16,831 bases of DNA. Origin: JAQVSH01 sp964451605 (GTDB taxonomy: Bacteria > Bacteroidota > Bacteroidia > Bacteroidales > UBA4181). Position numbers and translations under genes: made by a program. Every line of letters starts with the position of its first letter. Position 1 is the stretch's first letter. The stretch spans positions 1-16,831 of the forward strand of contig CAYVJA010000057.1 of the NCBI GenBank assembly GCA_964451605.1, given 5' to 3'. Under the pieces are notes generated by a model that was not told the origin of the DNA, made no database searches, and saw nothing but the letters and a program-made list of their open reading frames with translations. Below, one piece after another: positions 14,941 through 16,831 of this stretch.

Positions 14941-16831
14941 TTATTTGTAGTTGAGATCGGCGTTCAGAAAGCGTTCTGCCTCCGAGACCGGCATCTTCAT
15001 GCGAACCGCATACTCTTCTACCTGATCGCGACTGATTTTGTCGACGCCAAAATAGAAGGAGCCGGGGTGCGCAAAATAGAGTCCGCTAACCGAAGCAGTG
15101 GGGTACATGGCAAAATTGTCGGTGAGTGAAATACCGGTCTGTTCGGTGGCATTCAAGAGGCGGAAGAGCTCTTTTTTCCCGGTATGGTCAGGACAGGCAG
15201 GATAGCCGATTGCCGGCCGGATACCGCGATATTTCATTCTCAGGATCTCCTCGTGGGTGAGGGCCTCATCGGGAGCATATCCCCACAGTTCGCGCCGTAC
15301 AAGGGTATGAAGCACCTCAGCAAAGGCTTCGGCCAACCTGTCGGAAAGGGTTTGCAGCAGAATAGCCCGGAAATCATTACCTGCCTCTTTGGCTTCCGAA
15401 ACCCAACAATCCATACCGATCCCGGCTGTAACGGCAAAGCCGCCGACATAGTCGGCTACGCCACTCCCGACAGGCGAGATATAGTCGGCAAGGCTCAAAT
15501 TGGGTTCGCCCTCTTTGGTACGGAATTGCTGACGCAATTGGGGGAAACGCCCTATCACCTCACTTCGCGAATCGTCGGCATAGAGCAGAATATCATCGCC
15601 TTCTGTATGGGCAGGCCAGAAACCCACTACCCCGTTGGCAACAAACAGCTTGTCGGACACAATCTCATCGAGCAGTTCATTGGCCTCATCGAGCAGTTTT
15701 CGGGCCTCGACTCCCCGCTCAGGGTCGTCTAAAATCTTGGGATAACTCCCCTTCATTTGCCATGCATGGAAGAAAAAGGTCCAGTCGATGGCCTCCCGAA
15801 GCGACTGCAAAGGGAAATTGCTGAATGTGCGTACCCCCAGGAAGGAGGGACGGGTAATAGAGAGGGCCTGCCAATCGGTGTGCAGTTTGTTGGCACGCGC
15901 CTCCTCTATCGGGATGTACTCTTTCTGCCGGCGACCGCTGTTCATTTCGCGCAAACGGGCATACTCCTCCCGGAGAGAAGCCACAAACTCCTTGTCGCCG
16001 CTACACAGACGAGAGGCAACCCCGGCACTGAGAGAAGCATCTTTTACGTAGACCACAGGCTGATCGTATTCCGGGGCTATCTTCACAGAGGTGTGCAACT
16101 TCGACGTGGTGGCACCACCCACCATCACAGGCAGATCCAGCCCGCGCTCCTTCATGGTACGGGCAAAATTGACCATCTCCTCGAGCGAAGGGGTAATCAG
16201 GCCACTGAGTCCGATTACATCGACCTTTTCGTTGATTGCCACCTCGATGATCTTTTCGGTGGGCACCATCACGCCCAGATCTATCACCTCGAAGTTGTTG
16301 CAGGAGAGTACCACACCCACGATGTTTTTGCCGATATCATGCACATCGCCCTTAACAGTGGCCATAAGCACCTTTTTCTGCTGGGTGGGGGTACTGTTCA
16401 GAGCCTTTTCGGCTTCGATATAGGGCAATAGAAAGGCTACTCCTTTTTTCATGACCCGGGCCGATTTAATGACTTGCGGCAGAAACATCTTACCGGCACC
16501 GAAGAGTTCGCCCACCACATTCATGCCGTCCATCAGGGGACCCTCAATGATAGTGAGCTTGGGCGAATAGCGGGGAAGCAACTCCTCCAGATCGGCCTCT
16601 ACATAATCGGTAATCCCTTTAACCAAAGCATGTTCGATCCGTTTCTCGGGTGATAGCGAACGCCACTCGTCGGTTTTGGTGACATGACCTCCGCCACTCT
16701 TCACCTTCTCGGCAAACTCGATTAACCGTTCGGTGGCATCGGGCCTGCGGTTTAAAACCACATCCTCAACCCGCTCAAGCAAATCGGCAGGGATTTCGTT
16801 ATAGATCTGGAGCATTCCGGGATTCACAATT
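14941..16831 (-). CDS. metH: Cobalamin-dependent methionine synthase, C-terminal part (5' end cut by window edge)
   Basis: MetH methylates homocysteine to methionine using methyl-tetrahydrofolate and cobalamin. The visible 630 residues are the C-terminal half: a cap/helical domain (EGPLMDGMNVVGELFGAGKMFLPQVIKSARVMK), a Rossmann cobalamin-binding domain with the lower-ligand DxHxxG motif DVHDIG (His codon at 16339-16341), followed by LSGLI and VGGATTS, and the SAM-activation domain with IRPAIGYPACPDHTGK and YFAHPGSFYFGVDKISRDQVEEYA. The coding frame continues past base 16831, so the homocysteine- and folate-binding N-terminal modules are outside; an apparent GTG near 16827 is internal. The order and spacing match the full-length enzyme. 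The stop (14941-14943) converges on GH76 across 13 nt with no terminator. Confidence 0.97.
   Translation of the reverse strand, partial: IVNPGMLQIYNEIPADLLERVEDVVLNRRPDATERLIEFAEKVKSGGGHVTKTDEWRSLSPEKRIEHALVKGITDYVEADLEELLPRYSPKLTIIEGPLMDGMNVVGELFGAGKMFLPQVIKSARVMKKGVAFLLPYIEAEKALNSTPTQQKKVLMATVKGDVHDIGKNIVGVVLSCNNFEVIDLGVMVPTEKIIEVAINEKVDVIGLSGLITPSLEEMVNFARTMKERGLDLPVMVGGATTSKLHTSVKIAPEYDQPVVYVKDASLSAGVASRLCSGDKEFVASLREEYARLREMNSGRRQKEYIPIEEARANKLHTDWQALSITRPSFLGVRTFSNFPLQSLREAIDWTFFFHAWQMKGSYPKILDDPERGVEARKLLDEANELLDEIVSDKLFVANGVVGFWPAHTEGDDILLYADDSRSEVIGRFPQLRQQFRTKEGEPNLSLADYISPVGSGVADYVGGFAVTAGIGMDCWVSEAKEAGNDFRAILLQTLSDRLAEAFAEVLHTLVRRELWGYAPDEALTHEEILRMKYRGIRPAIGYPACPDHTGKKELFRLLNATEQTGISLTDNFAMYPTASVSGLYFAHPGSFYFGVDKISRDQVEEYAVRMKMPVSEAERFLNADLNYK

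Noticed and set aside
15757..16431. Plus-strand open frame inside metH
   Set aside because: It is a shadow of the minus-strand methionine synthase frame, which has intact cobalamin and SAM motifs.

Overview
The window looks like a chromosomal segment of a Bacteroidota member, most likely of the order Bacteroidales. The evidence is the gene content: secreted GH2, GH53 and GH76 glycoside hydrolases, a Bacteroidota-style AAA/DUF4143 ATPase and a cobalamin-dependent MetH. Several starts lack a Shine-Dalgarno sequence, and TAnnTTTG-like -7 elements sit about 18-50 nt before many starts. A family-level guess (Dysgonomonadaceae-like) would be speculative. Both window edges cut a gene: a LuxR-type regulator loses its 3' end on the left and metH loses its 5' end on the right. 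No gene-free stretch is longer than about 130 bases. I see no tRNA, rRNA, CRISPR array, IS element or prophage gene.

Left part (1-1144): a leftward two-gene operon encodes an ArsR-family repressor with two vicinal cysteine pairs, followed 4 nt later by a NarL/LuxR-type response regulator. An 88-bp divergent promoter region separates it from the rightward sugar genes. Next (1145-6184) comes a galactan-degradation pair. The first is a 1311-residue secreted enzyme that joins a GH2 beta-galactosidase-like module, a carbohydrate-binding-like module and a C-terminal GH43-like five-bladed propeller. The second is a GH53 endo-beta-1,4-galactanase lipoprotein. Together they suggest cleavage of (arabino)galactan into oligosaccharides and then trimming of galactose and possibly arabinose. 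No SusC/SusD pair is visible here.

Middle (6185-7640): a stand-alone AAA ATPase of the DUF4143 class is preceded by a striking 63-bp element. It holds two CATG-centred 24-bp near-palindromes spaced 33 bp apart, which also form a long hairpin.

Right-middle (7730-13661): seven tightly packed, mostly overlapping genes form a carotenoid operon: crtB, idi, cruF, a CruD-like acyltransferase, a CruC-like glycosyltransferase, a TPR protein of unknown role, and crtI. With a desaturase, a hydratase, a glycosyltransferase and an acyltransferase but no cyclase or ketolase, the predicted end product is an acyclic hydroxycarotenoid glycoside fatty-acid ester. A GGPP synthase (crtE) is not in the window and must be supplied from elsewhere.

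Right end (13752-16831): a secreted GH76 (alpha-1,6-mannanase-type) enzyme converges on the C-terminal half of metH (cobalamin-binding and SAM-reactivation domains), with 13 nt between their stops.
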